Source of the DNA: CAJXMH01 sp040220135
Lineage (GTDB): Bacteria > Bacteroidota > Bacteroidia > Flavobacteriales_E > Vicingaceae
Direction: 5' to 3'
NCBI GenBank assembly: GCA_040220135.1
Contig: JAVJTT010000021.1
Coordinates: 281,063-345,062 of the forward strand
Length of the DNA stretch: 64,000 bases
The translations under genes were made by a program, and so were the position numbers. The notes beneath the pieces are model-generated. The model did no database searches and was not told the DNA's origin. It saw nothing but the letters and a program-made list of their open reading frames with translations. Every line of letters begins with the position of its first letter. Within the stretch, counting starts at the first letter, position 1. This document shows positions 43,896 through 50,852 of the stretch, piece by piece.

Positions 43896-45124
43896 ACTCC
43901 TTTGGCTTTCAAACGCTCTTCCCTTCTTTTAAAGTTGAAGAATGTGATAATAAAAGAAAGTAAGATAAGTACTGCCCCTAACACAAAAGGTGAGCCCGGA
44001 AAGTGAAAGGGTGCATCATCTTGGGTAAAATAGTAGAAAATATTGGTCATCACTAGCGGACCAAAGATTGCGGTAAGAGAGACCAAAGAAGTTAAAGCCC
44101 CTTGTAATTCACCTTGTTGTTGATCAGAAAATTCATTGGATAAAGTGCCTTGCAAAGTTGGAGAAGCAATTCCCCCAAAACAATAAGGCAATACAAATAG
44201 AAATAGCATCCAACCTTGAGTAGCCACAGCAAAGAGAATCAATCCGGAAATCCACATGCAATAGCCTATAAAAATGGTTTTTCGCTCTCCAAACCACCTC
44301 ACCGTATGCTTCACTAGCAAACCTTGAACAACGGCCACGGCAACCCCAACTACTCCTAATGAATAACCAACCATGGACTCATCCCAATCAAACTTATACA
44401 TGCTGTAGAAAGTCCATGTTGATTGCACAGAGTGACTCGCCAGATAAAGCAAGAAAAACGCAATGGCTAATCCTGCTACTAAGACATTTTTCTTCAATAG
44501 ATGAAAAGAGCCAATGGGATTGGCTTTCTTTAAGGAAACTGATCTTCTTTTCTCCGGTGGCAAAGATTCCGGCAGAATAATCCAGCCATAAATAAAATTT
44601 AAAATAGTTAAAGCTGCCGCAATTAAAAAGGGCAATTGGATGCTGTACTTACTTGCCAATCCTCCAATTACCGGTCCTACAATAAAACCCAAACCAAATG
44701 CTGCGCCAATCATGCCGAAATTCTGTGCTTTTTCTTCGGGCTTACTAATATCCGCTATATAAGCAGTGGCAACGGTAAAACTAGCACCACACATTCCGGC
44801 TAAAACTCTGCCTACAAATAGCCAAGCCAAAGTGGGAGCGTAAGCGTGAAGAATGTAATCTACCCCTAATCCAAATAGGGCGATGAGTAAGATTGGCTTT
44901 CGTCCAAATTTGTCACTTAAACTGCCTAATAAAGGCGCAAAAAAGAATTGCATAATGGCATAAGAGAAAATCAACCACCCTCCTATTCTGGAAGCTTCGC
45001 TTAATCCATCTCCGTGCAGTTTTTCAATCAATGATGGTAAAACCGGAATAATTATCCCAATCCCAATTACATCGATCAAAACGGTGATAAAAATAAAGGT
45101 TAAAGATGCCGTCTTATTTTTCAT
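43892..45124 (-). CDS. MFS transporter, TCR/Tet-like
   Basis: A 410-residue 12-span transporter. Motif A between spans 2 and 3, GSLSDKFGRKPIL, and the VDVIG.GIIIPVLP first span are typical of the TetA-like drug:H+ antiporter group, and motif C is near GMIGAAFGLGFIVGPVIGG. Exports a drug or metabolite; this family is often annotated as tetracycline efflux without evidence, so no substrate is claimed. Divergent from the VOC gene. Confidence 0.85.
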   Translation of the reverse strand: MKNKTASLTFIFITVLIDVIGIGIIIPVLPSLIEKLHGDGLSEASRIGGWLIFSYAIMQFFFAPLLGSLSDKFGRKPILLIALFGLGVDYILHAYAPTLAWLFVGRVLAGMCGASFTVATAYIADISKPEEKAQNFGMIGAAFGLGFIVGPVIGGLASKYSIQLPFLIAAALTILNFIYGWIILPESLPPEKRRSVSLKKANPIGSFHLLKKNVLVAGLAIAFFLLYLASHSVQSTWTFYSMYKFDWDESMVGYSLGVVGVAVAVVQGLLVKHTVRWFGERKTIFIGYCMWISGLILFAVATQGWMLFLFVLPYCFGGIASPTLQGTLSNEFSDQQQGELQGALTSLVSLTAIFGPLVMTNIFYYFTQDDAPFHFPGSPFVLGAVLILLSFIITFFNFKRREERLKAKGV

Positions 45125-45141
45125 TTCAAAAAATCGAGCCG

Positions 45142-45149
45142 CAAAAATA
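45142..45149 (-). promoter_or_regulatory. Candidate -7 box for the MFS gene
   Basis: TATTTTTG on the minus strand (TAnnTTTG), 17 nt before the ATG at 45124. Confidence 0.4.
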
Positions 45150-45172
45150 GGGCTTTACCTTCTCAGGGATGT

Positions 45173-45180
45173 TACCTTTG
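45173..45180 (+). promoter_or_regulatory. Candidate -7 box for the VOC gene
   Basis: TACCTTTG, 11 nt before the ATG at 45192. It supports the start at 45192 over the longer open frame from 45084. Confidence 0.5.
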
Positions 45181-45191
45181 AAATAAAAAAG

Positions 45192-45614
45192 ATGAGCAAG
45201 GGAAAAGTAAACGGAATCGGGGGAATCTTCTTTAAATGCCAAGACCCTAATTCAATGAAGGATTGGTACAAAAATCAGTTGGGAATAAAAACTGATAAAT
45301 ATGGAGCACTATTCGAATTTAGAAAAGCAGATGGTAGCGACAAACCAGCTTATCTTCAGTGGAGTCCTTTTGATGCAGATACCAAATATTTCGACCCCTC
45401 TGAAAAAGAGTTTATGATCAATTATAGAGTGGAGAATATGGAGGCATTAGTAGATGAGTTAAAGTCTAATGGCGTGAAAATAGTTGACGAAATTGAAGAA
45501 TTCGAATACGGTAAATTTGTTCACATTATGGATCTTGAAGGGAATAAGATAGAGCTTTGGGAGCCAGTTGATCAGGTTTTTACTGATAGTTACGAAGGAG
45601 AAACTACCAAGTAG
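45192..45614 (+). CDS. VOC (glyoxalase-like) family protein
   Basis: A 140-residue protein with two beta-alpha-beta-beta-beta modules: GIGGIFFKCQDPNSMKDWYKNQLG and the MINYRVENMEALVDELKSNG ... IMDLEGNKIELWEP half. The VOC fold is used by glyoxalases, dioxygenases and antibiotic-resistance proteins. Glu in IELWEP is a likely metal ligand, but the first-half ligand is not clear, so the activity is not assigned. Start at 45192 is set by a -7 box. It ends directly against the HMG-CoA lyase stop. Confidence 0.85.
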   Translation: MSKGKVNGIGGIFFKCQDPNSMKDWYKNQLGIKTDKYGALFEFRKADGSDKPAYLQWSPFDADTKYFDPSEKEFMINYRVENMEALVDELKSNGVKIVDEIEEFEYGKFVHIMDLEGNKIELWEPVDQVFTDSYEGETTK

Positions 45615-46475
45615 TTAAAGCGGAAAAACCGAAGCTGCCATTTTCTGAGCCTCTTGAAGTAACTCATTATCTACTAGACTAATTTCTTGCTTATCAAAGT
45701 ATTGAATAAGTTTTTCTGTGGGCATATTTCCCGTCAGGTCATCAGCAGCCATGGGGCAGCCCCCATAACCCGCTATAGCGCCATCAAATCGTTTACAGCC
45801 ACTTTCAAACGCTGCAGCCACCTTTTCTTCCCAACTATCAGGTGTGGTGTGCATATGGGCGCCTATCTCCAAGTTTGGAAACTCGGGGATTACTGTAGAA
45901 AAAACCCTTCTTATTAATTCAGGATTTGCGGCACCAATGGTATCACTTAACGCAAATATTTTAATGTCTAGTTGACTTAAATCGTTCAAATACTCTGCTA
46001 AAAGATCTTCATGATAGGGATCTCCATAAGGGTTTCCAAAACCCATTGATAGGTAGACTACAAGTTGCTTTCCGACTTTATCTGCAATGTTTTGAATCTC
46101 CTCTAGCCTTCCCTTCGACTCTCCTATACTTGCATTAGTGTTTCGTTTTTGAAAGGTTTCAGAAATAGAAAAAGGATAACCTAGTAAGTCAATTTCATCG
46201 AATTGAGCAGCATCATTTGCTCCCCTTTCATTGGCAACAATGGCGAGTAATTCGGTCTTAGTCGACTCTAAATCAAGCTTGCTTAGCACTTCAGCAGTAT
46301 CTTTTAACTGTGGTATTGCTTTTGGAGAAACAAAGGAGCCAAAATCAAGCGTATGGAAACCCACTTTTAAAAGTAGATTCAAATAGTCAATTTTCTTTTG
46401 GGTGGGAATAAACGCTTTGATTCCTTGCATAGCGTCACGAGGACACTCAACGATCTTAACTTCCTTTTTGCTCAT
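45615..46475 (-). CDS. Hydroxymethylglutaryl-CoA lyase
   Basis: A 286-residue TIM-barrel enzyme that splits HMG-CoA to acetoacetate and acetyl-CoA, last step of leucine breakdown. Landmarks: VECPRDAMQG (the Asp/Arg substrate site, usually PRDGLQ), SLSDTIGAANP-type metal strand (FALSDTIGAANP), HMHTTPD and the flexible catalytic loop AGYGGCPMA with its Cys. It overlaps pyrD by 20 bp on the same strand, although the two pathways are unrelated. Confidence 0.92.
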   Translation of the reverse strand: MSKKEVKIVECPRDAMQGIKAFIPTQKKIDYLNLLLKVGFHTLDFGSFVSPKAIPQLKDTAEVLSKLDLESTKTELLAIVANERGANDAAQFDEIDLLGYPFSISETFQKRNTNASIGESKGRLEEIQNIADKVGKQLVVYLSMGFGNPYGDPYHEDLLAEYLNDLSQLDIKIFALSDTIGAANPELIRRVFSTVIPEFPNLEIGAHMHTTPDSWEEKVAAAFESGCKRFDGAIAGYGGCPMAADDLTGNMPTEKLIQYFDKQEISLVDNELLQEAQKMAASVFPL

Positions 46476-47508
46476 AATACTTTACTAATCCTTTATTAAT
46501 CTTATTGATCATGCCCGGTCCTTCGTAAACAAAACCAGTATAAACCTGCACTAAGTCAGCTCCTGCCTCTAGTTTTTCAATGGCATCAGCTGCATTAAAA
46601 ACCCCTCCAACCGCAATAATTGGAAACGGTCGTTTAAAGTTTTGTTTTAAGTATGAAATCACCTCAGTAGACCTTCTCTTCAGTGGTTTACCACTTAAAC
46701 CTCCGGCCCCTATTTCATCTACTTTTACTGCATCAGTTATTAAGTTAGTGCGATCAATAGTTGTATTAGTAGCTATAATGCCATCGATTTTTGTTTCTTC
46801 CACAATTTCCACTATATCGTCTAATTGAGATTCAGTTAAATCAGGAGCAATTTTTAAAAGAATTGGTTTTTGCGGAGCGGCTTTCTTGTTTTCTTCTTGT
46901 AGACTGTTTAACAATTTCTTGAGTGGCTCCTTTTCCTGTAAAGCCCTTAAATTAGGAGTATTAGGCGAACTTACATTTACCACAAAGTAGTCAACATAAG
47001 GCTTAAGGGCCTTAAAGCTAATTAGATAATCCTCTGTAGCATTTTCATTAGGGGTCACCTTGTTCTTCCCAATGTTTCCACCTACTATAACTTTACTTTT
47101 TCTCTCTTTAAGGCGGCTTACCGTTGCTTCTACCCCTTCATTATTAAAACCCATGCGGTTTATTAAAGCCTCATCTTTGGGTAGCCTAAATAAACGTGGT
47201 TTGGGATTTCCTTCTTGAGGTTTAGGAGTAACGGTTCCTACTTCAATAAAACCAAAGCCAAAGCAAGCCAGCTCATCTATTAACTTCGCATCTTTATCAA
47301 ATCCTGCGGCTAAACCTACCGGCGAGTCGAACTCAAGTCCCCAAATTGTTTGTTTTAGCTTTTCACTTTTAGCATTATATAAGCCCTTTGTAATGCTTTT
47401 CATCAAAGAGCTTTTTAGCATTCGTTTTAACATGCCAAACACTCTGTAGTGAACTTCCTCAGGGTCAGAGCGAAACAAATATGGTTTAATTATTTTTTGA
47501 TAGAGCAT
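46456..47508 (-). CDS. pyrD: Dihydroorotate dehydrogenase (quinone), class 2
   Basis: A 350-residue FMN enzyme that oxidises dihydroorotate to orotate in pyrimidine synthesis and passes electrons to quinone at the inner membrane. The N-terminal helix pair (about 1-40, hydrophobic with YQKIIKPYLF and HYRVFGMLKRML) is the class 2 membrane extension. NVSSPNTPNLR carries the catalytic Ser, GLAAGFDKDA and MGFNNEG bind FMN and substrate, and TNTTIDR follows. Probably the promoter-proximal gene of a pyrD-HMG-CoA lyase transcript. Confidence 0.95.
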   Translation of the reverse strand: MLYQKIIKPYLFRSDPEEVHYRVFGMLKRMLKSSLMKSITKGLYNAKSEKLKQTIWGLEFDSPVGLAAGFDKDAKLIDELACFGFGFIEVGTVTPKPQEGNPKPRLFRLPKDEALINRMGFNNEGVEATVSRLKERKSKVIVGGNIGKNKVTPNENATEDYLISFKALKPYVDYFVVNVSSPNTPNLRALQEKEPLKKLLNSLQEENKKAAPQKPILLKIAPDLTESQLDDIVEIVEETKIDGIIATNTTIDRTNLITDAVKVDEIGAGGLSGKPLKRRSTEVISYLKQNFKRPFPIIAVGGVFNAADAIEKLEAGADLVQVYTGFVYEGPGMINKINKGLVKYYEQKGS

Positions 47509-47617
47509 GCAACAAAAATAAGCTTGATTGTGTTTATGTGGGCTTTACAGTTCTCTATTTACTGAGAATCTATTATTTTTAAGCACTGTGCTAACTACCT
47601 ACCCTAATTACAAGCTT

Positions 47618-48001
47618 ATGGCTGAAACCGAAGTTGCCCGCTTATGGAGTCATGAGGAGAAGAATATTGTTATGGTTGACTTTTTACCTTATGTTGAAGT
47701 AAACCAAGCAGAATCAGTAGAGGTTGAAAAGAAAGTCTTATCACTGCTTGATTTAGAACGCAAGTGCTTTGGCATTACCAAACTCTCAGAAGGCACCAAC
47801 ATGACTACTGAGGCAAGAAATTACTTTGCACAATGTGATTTAACTCGAAAACATACGATTGCTCTTGCTGCTGTTTTACAGAATTTAGCACACCGTATGA
47901 TGTATAATTTTTATTTAAAATTTCACAAGCCAAACATTCCTATGAAAGGATTTTCTAAAGTAAATGAGGCAACAGAATGGCTAGCACAGAAAGGCGCATA
48001 G
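47618..48001 (+). CDS. STAS-like (DUF7793-type) small protein 1
   Basis: A 127-residue cytosolic protein, first of four tandem paralogues. Shared pattern: a beta strand pair at the N-terminus, a helix with alternating charges (NQAESVEVEKKVLSLL), a short strand 'ITKL', a Thr/Ala-rich central stretch (MTTEARNYF), and the C-terminal signature with HRMMYNFYLKFHKPNIPMKGF ending in EATEWL. This resembles the DUF7793/STAS-like proteins of Bacteroidota, for which no function is known. Start at the ATG 47618, since the longer frame from 47528 begins with TTG. Most divergent of the four: it lacks the Asp-Ala/Ser-Arg block. Confidence 0.6.
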   Translation: MAETEVARLWSHEEKNIVMVDFLPYVEVNQAESVEVEKKVLSLLDLERKCFGITKLSEGTNMTTEARNYFAQCDLTRKHTIALAAVLQNLAHRMMYNFYLKFHKPNIPMKGFSKVNEATEWLAQKGA

Positions 48002-48408
48002 ACAATAAATACGGCGAGCAATACGAGCTTTTAAAATCACTTGCTTTTGCAGACATCTACCTTAATAAAAAGGACGGAATTTTGTTGGTTTATTATTATC
48101 CGGATACTGAAATAGATGCCTCTAAAGCTCAAGTTATAATTAACTCTGTTGATCCAATTATAAGCGCCCACAACCTACTTTATGGGATGACAGATGCACG
48201 CGAAGAAAACTTAAACATAACAAGAGAAGCCAGAAGTTTGTACAGTGACAACCCAACCCTTAAGTTAAGCAAACGCCATGCAGTAATTGTTAACCAATTA
48301 ACGACTAGAATGTTGGCTAATTTTTTTGTGAAGATTGACCAACCTGTCATTCCAACCAAAGTTTTTAATAGCTTAAGTGCTGCAGAGAAATGGCTGATTA
48401 GCAACTAA
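47977..48408 (+). CDS. STAS-like (DUF7793-type) small protein 2
   Basis: A 143-residue paralogue. FADIYLNKKDGILLVYYYPDTEIDASKA forms the N-terminal strands and helix start; LLYGMTDAREENLNITREARSLY is the central block; RMLANFFVKIDQPVIPTKVF and the end AAEKWLISN are the family signature. It overlaps gene 1 by 25 bp, so the two are translationally linked. No signal peptide or membrane span. Function unknown; a STAS-like fold would suggest regulatory protein-protein contacts. Confidence 0.6.
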   Translation: MASTERRIDNKYGEQYELLKSLAFADIYLNKKDGILLVYYYPDTEIDASKAQVIINSVDPIISAHNLLYGMTDAREENLNITREARSLYSDNPTLKLSKRHAVIVNQLTTRMLANFFVKIDQPVIPTKVFNSLSAAEKWLISN

Positions 48409-48469
48409 ATTATTTATTGTATTTTGTGCTTTATCAATTTGCCTTTAATCTACTAACTATTGCCGCACA

Positions 48470-48910
48470 ATGATTGCCGAGCTGAACGAGCCTGATTTAT
48501 ATCATCAGCAATATCTGAACCTCGGATTTAAAAGCCTGAAAGGAATAGATTTTTGTGACATTTACCTTCACAAAGCTGAAGAGATTCTTGTTGTTCGTTA
48601 TCATGCTGAAACTGTAATAGACCTAGAAAAAGCCAATGCTATTATTTCTGCAACTCAAGAATTACTTAGCAATCATGCTAAATATGCCATTTCAGATTCA
48701 AGAGCATTTGGCTTGGTAATTAATAAAGATGCCAATAAAATCTTTAAAGCTTATCCGGGAAAAGGCGAAGCCATAGCCCTAGCTATTCTGGTAAATAATT
48801 TACACATTAGATTATTAGCCAATTTCTTTATTAAAGTAGAGAAACCGGAAGTATCAACCAAGGCATTTAACAGCCTAAAAGCAGCCCGAAAATGGCTACT
48901 CAACCAATAG
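48470..48910 (+). CDS. STAS-like (DUF7793-type) small protein 3
   Basis: A 146-residue paralogue closest to protein 2: FCDIYLHKAEEILVVRYHAETVIDLEKA, then YAISDSRAFGLVINKDANKIF, then RLLANFFIKVEKPEVSTKAF and AARKWLLNQ. A 61-bp gap separates it from gene 2, the only sizeable gap in the array and a possible internal promoter site, although I found no convincing -7 box. Cytosolic, function unknown. Confidence 0.6.
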   Translation: MIAELNEPDLYHQQYLNLGFKSLKGIDFCDIYLHKAEEILVVRYHAETVIDLEKANAIISATQELLSNHAKYAISDSRAFGLVINKDANKIFKAYPGKGEAIALAILVNNLHIRLLANFFIKVEKPEVSTKAFNSLKAARKWLLNQ

Positions 48911-48916
48911 AGCACC

Positions 48917-49321
48917 ATGGAGTCACAAGACTTTTTATTACTTAAAGAGCTTTCCTTTGCTTCAGTTGGCAGACATTCTTCCTTACCAATCTTATACACG
49001 CGTTTTTTAGAACAGGTTAGCCTAGGTCATGAGGACGCTATGGAGTTAGTGAGTATAACACTCCCCATTATTAAAAAGCATCAACTTATATACGGAATTG
49101 CAGACAATAGAGCTGATTTCATCTCACTTAATTCAGATGCAATGAATTTATTGAGCGACAACGAAAGCTTAGCCTTGCTTAAGGCACAGGCTGCTATTAC
49201 TAGCAACGTGGCCACTCAAATTTCTGCAAACTACTTTGTTAAGGCTAGAAAGCCAATTATTCCTTTTGAGGTGTTTGATTCCATAGAACCCGCTATTTCT
49301 TGGCTTTTAAAACAGAAGTAA
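48917..49321 (+). CDS. STAS-like (DUF7793-type) small protein 4
   Basis: A 134-residue paralogue, 6 bp after gene 3. It keeps IYGIADNRADFISLNSDAMNLL, the QISANFFV-like block here as QISANYFVKARKPIIPFEVF, and the end AISWLLKQK, but its N-terminal strands are reworked (no 'DIYL'). It overlaps the convergent regulator by 29 bp. Four paralogues this different from each other imply either old duplication or selection for distinct partners. Confidence 0.6.
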   Translation: MESQDFLLLKELSFASVGRHSSLPILYTRFLEQVSLGHEDAMELVSITLPIIKKHQLIYGIADNRADFISLNSDAMNLLSDNESLALLKAQAAITSNVATQISANYFVKARKPIIPFEVFDSIEPAISWLLKQK

Positions 49322-49724
49322 ACTCTTCAAAAGTTCCATCTGTGTAAAAAACTAAGACCTTTCTAATGCTTCGCTCTCTGTTGTTTTTAGGTTCGTAAGA
49401 TGAGTCTTCTTGCTCTTCCTTCTTTTCTGTTTCAGACTTTGCGAGAGACTCTTTACTCGAATCAAGCGATATTTTAGCACCTGGCTCTTCAGATCGAATT
49501 TCAAATTGATCTTTTTCAACTGCGGTGCTTCCATTGATCAACCAGTTTGCATCAACTTTTGGAAAGCGTTTTAATACTTTATGAATAAATTCTAAACTTG
49601 GTTTATTACGACCGGAAAGTACATGAGAAACCGAAGATCGTTGCACTCCAATTTCCTCTGCAAAAGCGGATGCAGAAAGTTGATTTAACTTCATAATATA
49701 CTTGAATCGTTCATCTAATTCCAT
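49293..49724 (-). CDS. XRE-family helix-turn-helix regulator
   Basis: A 143-residue DNA-binding protein. HTH at about residues 12-66: QLSASAFAEEIGVQRSSVSHVLSGRNKPSLEFI, split here as helix 2 (SASAFAEEIG) and recognition helix 3 (QRSSVSHVLSG), then FPKVDANWLINGS, as in phage-repressor-like XRE proteins. A disordered Ser/Glu/Lys-rich linker (about 70-115) leads to a conserved C-terminal strand VLVFYTDGTFEEF common in Flavobacteriales homologues. It faces the paralogue array (29-bp overlap) and has a long upstream region with palindromes, so autoregulation is likely. Confidence 0.85.
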   Translation of the reverse strand: MELDERFKYIMKLNQLSASAFAEEIGVQRSSVSHVLSGRNKPSLEFIHKVLKRFPKVDANWLINGSTAVEKDQFEIRSEEPGAKISLDSSKESLAKSETEKKEEQEDSSYEPKNNRERSIRKVLVFYTDGTFEEFTSVLKAKK

Positions 49725-49764
49725 AATTCTACAAGTTCAATTTTGTCACAACAGCCTCTGTGCA

Positions 49765-49772
49765 CAAATGTA
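49765..49772 (-). promoter_or_regulatory. -7 box of the XRE gene
   Basis: TACATTTG on the minus strand, 40 nt before the ATG at 49724. It overlaps the first TGTATACA palindrome by four bases, as expected for a repressor site on its own promoter. Confidence 0.5.
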
Positions 49773-49776
49773 TACA
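49769..49776. promoter_or_regulatory. Candidate operator TGTATACA, copy 1
   Basis: Perfect 8-bp palindrome overlapping the XRE -7 box. Further copies at 49939-49946 and 50031-50038 in the same gap. Confidence 0.4.
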
Positions 49777-49938
49777 TAAATCCATTATTTCGCAGTTTAC
49801 ATATGTATATTAGAGCTACTTTATTATTAAATCACCTAAACACGCCCGCACTATAACTTCATGTAACAATTCATATCTAATTGATTTTATGTTAAAAAGC
49901 GTCATTAGTTAAAAGACAATGGCTAGTTCGCTTTATCT

Positions 49939-49946
49939 TGTATACA
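49939..49946. promoter_or_regulatory. Candidate operator TGTATACA, copy 2
   Basis: Second perfect copy, flanked by TCT and AAAAG; 170 bp from copy 1 and 92 bp from copy 3. Confidence 0.35.
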
Positions 49947-49986
49947 AAAGTGACACTCTCTTCTAAGGAAGGTAGACTTTTAAGCT

Positions 49987-50002
49987 TGTTACATTTGTAA
50001 CA
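49987..50002. promoter_or_regulatory. Inverted repeat TGTTACA-TT-TGTAACA
   Basis: Perfect 7-bp arms with a 2-bp spacer, a size and symmetry typical of a dimeric regulator site. It lies between TGTATACA copies 2 and 3. A lone TGTAACA half-site is at 49862-49868. Confidence 0.45.
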
Positions 50003-50030
50003 CTGTTGCCTTTTGTAATCAACTTGTAGT

Positions 50031-50038
50031 TGTATACA
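50031..50038. promoter_or_regulatory. Candidate operator TGTATACA, copy 3
   Basis: Third perfect copy, just outside the terminator of the upstream DtxR-type gene. Confidence 0.35.
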
Positions 50039-50050
50039 TTATTAAACACA

Positions 50051-50083
50051 AAAAAAGGGAAAGCCTAAATTCAGCTTTCCCTT
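50051..50083 (-). terminator. Intrinsic terminator of the first DtxR-type gene
   Basis: On the minus strand AAGGGAAAGC, 9-nt loop, GCTTTCCCTT, then a T run (poly-A at 50051-50056 on the plus strand), 24 bp after the stop at 50108. Confidence 0.9.
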
Positions 50084-50107
50084 CTCTATGAACCTTAAAT
50101 TATTTTA

Positions 50108-50755
50108 CTATTTCAGTCGTAAACAGTCGGCCACTTTTTTACTAAACTGCATTTCATTGGAATCAATATTTACGATAACACTTTCATCAAATTCTATTTT
50201 TTCAACTACCTCTACTCTATCTCCTAATTTTATTTTTTTCTGATTCAAAAACTTGAGAAAGTCTTCCGTGCTATTTTCTATTCCGATAATAATTCCTGAT
50301 TCACCAAGTTCTAATTCACTTAACAAATGAAACTCCACCTTTTTAATTACTCCATTTTTATCAGGAATAGGTGAACCATGTGGGTCAAAATCGGGAAAGC
50401 CTAAAACCTGATCCATACGCTCAAACAGCAAGGGAGATTTAATGTGCTCCATTTCTTCTGCAATAGCATGTACTTTTTCCCAACCTATACCCAACTTCTT
50501 CACCAAATACATTTCTGTAATTCTATGCTTCCGAATAATTAGTGCCGCTTGCTTCTGCCCTGCTTTCGTTAGCTTTAAAGGCTTGTACTTTTGATAGCTA
50601 ACCCATCCTAATTCTTTTAAATTTCTGATCATGTTGTTAGCGGTAGGCTTGCTTACCACTAAGGATTCGCTTAGTTCCGTTAAACTGATCTCCCCTTTCT
50701 CATTCATTAAATTGAACAGGGCTTTCAAATAATTTTCCTTTGTCTGTGAAGGCAT
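50108..50755 (-). CDS. DtxR/MntR-family metalloregulator 1
   Basis: A 215-residue metal-dependent repressor. Winged helix at about 3-65 (SLTELSESLVVSKPTANNMIRNLKELGWV), dimerisation domain with IIRKHRITEMYLVKKLGIGWEKVHAIAEEMEHI, where the RKHR and E-x-x-E-H positions hold the metal ligands of MntR/IdeR-type proteins, and a C-terminal FeoA/SH3-like domain. Start at the ATG 50755: the open frame to 50833 would overlap the divergent promoter. It is divergent from the TonB receptor with shared palindromes between them, which points to direct control of that gene by Mn or Fe. Confidence 0.9.
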   Translation of the reverse strand: MPSQTKENYLKALFNLMNEKGEISLTELSESLVVSKPTANNMIRNLKELGWVSYQKYKPLKLTKAGQKQAALIIRKHRITEMYLVKKLGIGWEKVHAIAEEMEHIKSPLLFERMDQVLGFPDFDPHGSPIPDKNGVIKKVEFHLLSELELGESGIIIGIENSTEDFLKFLNQKKIKLGDRVEVVEKIEFDESVIVNIDSNEMQFSKKVADCLRLK

Positions 50756-50770
50756 AGAAATAATTTTAAG

Positions 50771-50778
50771 CAAAAGTA
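50771..50778 (-). promoter_or_regulatory. -7 box of the first DtxR-type gene
   Basis: TACTTTTG on the minus strand, 15 nt before the ATG at 50755. Confidence 0.5.
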
Positions 50779-50790
50779 ATTTCTTTTTCC

Positions 50791-50816
50791 AACAATTATT
50801 GTTAGACAAGACTAAC
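50791..50816. promoter_or_regulatory. Overlapping palindromes between DtxR-type gene and TonB receptor
   Basis: AACAATTATTGTT (50791-50803) is a perfect palindrome around one T, and GTTAG-N6-CTAAC (50801-50816) overlaps it. The pair covers the -33 TTG of the receptor promoter and lies between the two divergent -7 boxes, so a bound repressor could shut both genes. Confidence 0.55.
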
Positions 50817-50828
50817 ATATTATATTTG
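50799..50828 (+). promoter_or_regulatory. Promoter of the TonB receptor gene
   Basis: TTG at 50799-50801 and TATATTTG at 50821-50828 with 19 nt between them, the best -33/-7 pair seen in the window. The -7 box ends 24 nt before the ATG at 50853. Confidence 0.7.
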
Positions 50829-50852
50829 CACAACGAAAAGTCTAAGCCTGCG

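Larger units (their letters stand above)
49725..50050. other. Long regulatory gap upstream of the XRE gene
   Basis: About 325 bp without a plausible gene (no ORF above about 15 codons with any coding character). It holds a -7 box for the XRE gene, three copies of TGTATACA, a TGTTACA/TGTAACA inverted repeat and one lone TGTAACA at 49862. Confidence 0.6.

Noticed and set aside
43892..45124. Tetracycline resistance gene
   Set aside because: It has general Tet-family MFS motifs only; these also occur in unrelated exporters, so no drug is claimed.
47513..47520. -7 box (TATTTTTG, minus strand) for pyrD
   Set aside because: It lies only 4 nt from the ATG, so the start site would fall on or inside the start codon; not reported as a promoter.
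49725..50050. A small protein gene in the gap before the XRE gene
   Set aside because: The longest frame is about 15 codons and shows no coding features; palindromes explain the region better.
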